NCBI GenBank assembly: GCA_002084865.1
Contig: NBMG01000101.1
Span: 1-5,547, forward strand
Source of the DNA: Candidatus Atribacteria bacterium 4572_76
GTDB taxonomy: Bacteria > Atribacterota > Phoenicimicrobiia > Phoenicimicrobiales > Phoenicimicrobiaceae
Reading direction: 5' to 3'
Length of the DNA stretch: 5,547 nucleotides
Positions 5,206-5,547 of the stretch are shown in pieces. Under the pieces are notes generated by a model. The model saw only the letters and a list, made by a program, of their open reading frames with translations, did not search any database and was not told the DNA's origin. Position 1 is the first letter of the stretch, and the number at the start of each line of letters is the position of its first letter. The translations under genes were made by a program, and so were the position numbers.

Positions 5206-5547
5206 AGATAGGAATAATCAATGGGCCAAACTTAAATACGCTGGGAAAAAGGGATCAGAAGATTTACGGAAATTTAACCTTGGAAGAAATGAATCACAAA
5301 ATTGAATCTTTTGCTAAAAAGGAAGATATTGAACTAACTATAAAGCAATCTAATTTCGAGGGAGAGATTATCGAATCTATTCAGCAGTTCTCTTCTCAAG
5401 TGGATGGTTTAATTATTAATCCGACAGCTTATACTCATTACAGTTATGCTATTGCCGATGCTCTTAGAGACTGTCCGATTCCGGTAGTTGAAGTTCATCT
5501 TTCCAATATATTTTCCCGGGAGGATTTTCGGGTGAAATCAGTAACTG
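5199..5547 (+). CDS. aroQ: 3-dehydroquinate dehydratase, type II, 5' part
   Basis: Dehydrates 3-dehydroquinate to 3-dehydroshikimate, the third pathway step, as a small flavodoxin-like dodecameric enzyme. The gene runs off the window end after 116 codons of a usual ~145. Visible are INGPNLNTLGKRD (Asn11, Arg18), IYG with the catalytic Tyr23, QSNFEGEII, INPTAYTH (Asn74, His80), Asp87, EVHLSNI with catalytic His100, and SREDFR (Arg107, Arg111). All expected catalytic positions are present. The usual NPGAxTH reads NPTAYTH (Thr76), and the common AIRDAL reads AIADAL. The ATG is fixed by AAGGAG eight bases upstream. It overlaps the end of the displaced aroB tail (ATGCTAA). Confidence 0.95.
   Translation, partial: MLKIGIINGPNLNTLGKRDQKIYGNLTLEEMNHKIESFAKKEDIELTIKQSNFEGEIIESIQQFSSQVDGLIINPTAYTHYSYAIADALRDCPIPVVEVHLSNIFSREDFRVKSVT

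Overview
The window is a compact cluster of shikimate-pathway (chorismate biosynthesis) genes, all on the + strand. In order they are aroF (class I-beta DAHP synthase, 5' end cut by the window), aroA (EPSP synthase), a 229-base spacer full of repeats, aroE (shikimate dehydrogenase), aroC (chorismate synthase, damaged), aroK (shikimate kinase), aroB (3-dehydroquinate synthase, with an altered C-terminus) and aroQ (type II dehydroquinase, 3' end cut by the window). Together they would cover all seven steps from PEP + erythrose-4-phosphate to chorismate. Spacing is tight: stop/start overlaps at aroF/aroA and aroC/aroK, a 4-base gap at aroK/aroB, and the old aroB tail overlapping the aroQ start. 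This points to one translationally coupled transcript, interrupted only by the aroA-aroE spacer.

The DNA is AT-rich, with many AGA/AGG, ATA and TTA codons, Shine-Dalgarno sites and GTG/ATG starts. The KDO8P-synthase-like DAHP synthase and the Gram-positive-like EPSP synthase suggest an anaerobic bacterium of Firmicutes, Atribacterota, Thermotogota or similar candidate-phylum type. This is an inference and the exact lineage cannot be read from the sequence. Several degenerate intergenic repeat types suggest a repeat-rich genome, probably an environmental one.

The main surprise is that two of the seven genes are not normal. The aroC homology begins mid-protein (about 45-50 N-terminal residues absent, including the region of the GESHG motif), directly abutting the aroE 3' end. 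It also lacks about 110 internal residues, including the flavin-binding region, with the reading frame kept. The aroB reading frame runs from intact catalytic-core motifs into a 21-bp degenerate tandem repeat and stops there. A plausible native aroB C-terminal tail survives just downstream in another frame. The neighbours aroA, aroE and aroK look fully intact.

Either this copy of the operon is being eroded by repeat and deletion events, or the assembly has collapsed or chimeric joins at these points. The sequence alone cannot decide. I see no evidence of a new biological system such as a defence, CRISPR or mobile-gene system. The noteworthy content is the pattern of damage and the repeats.
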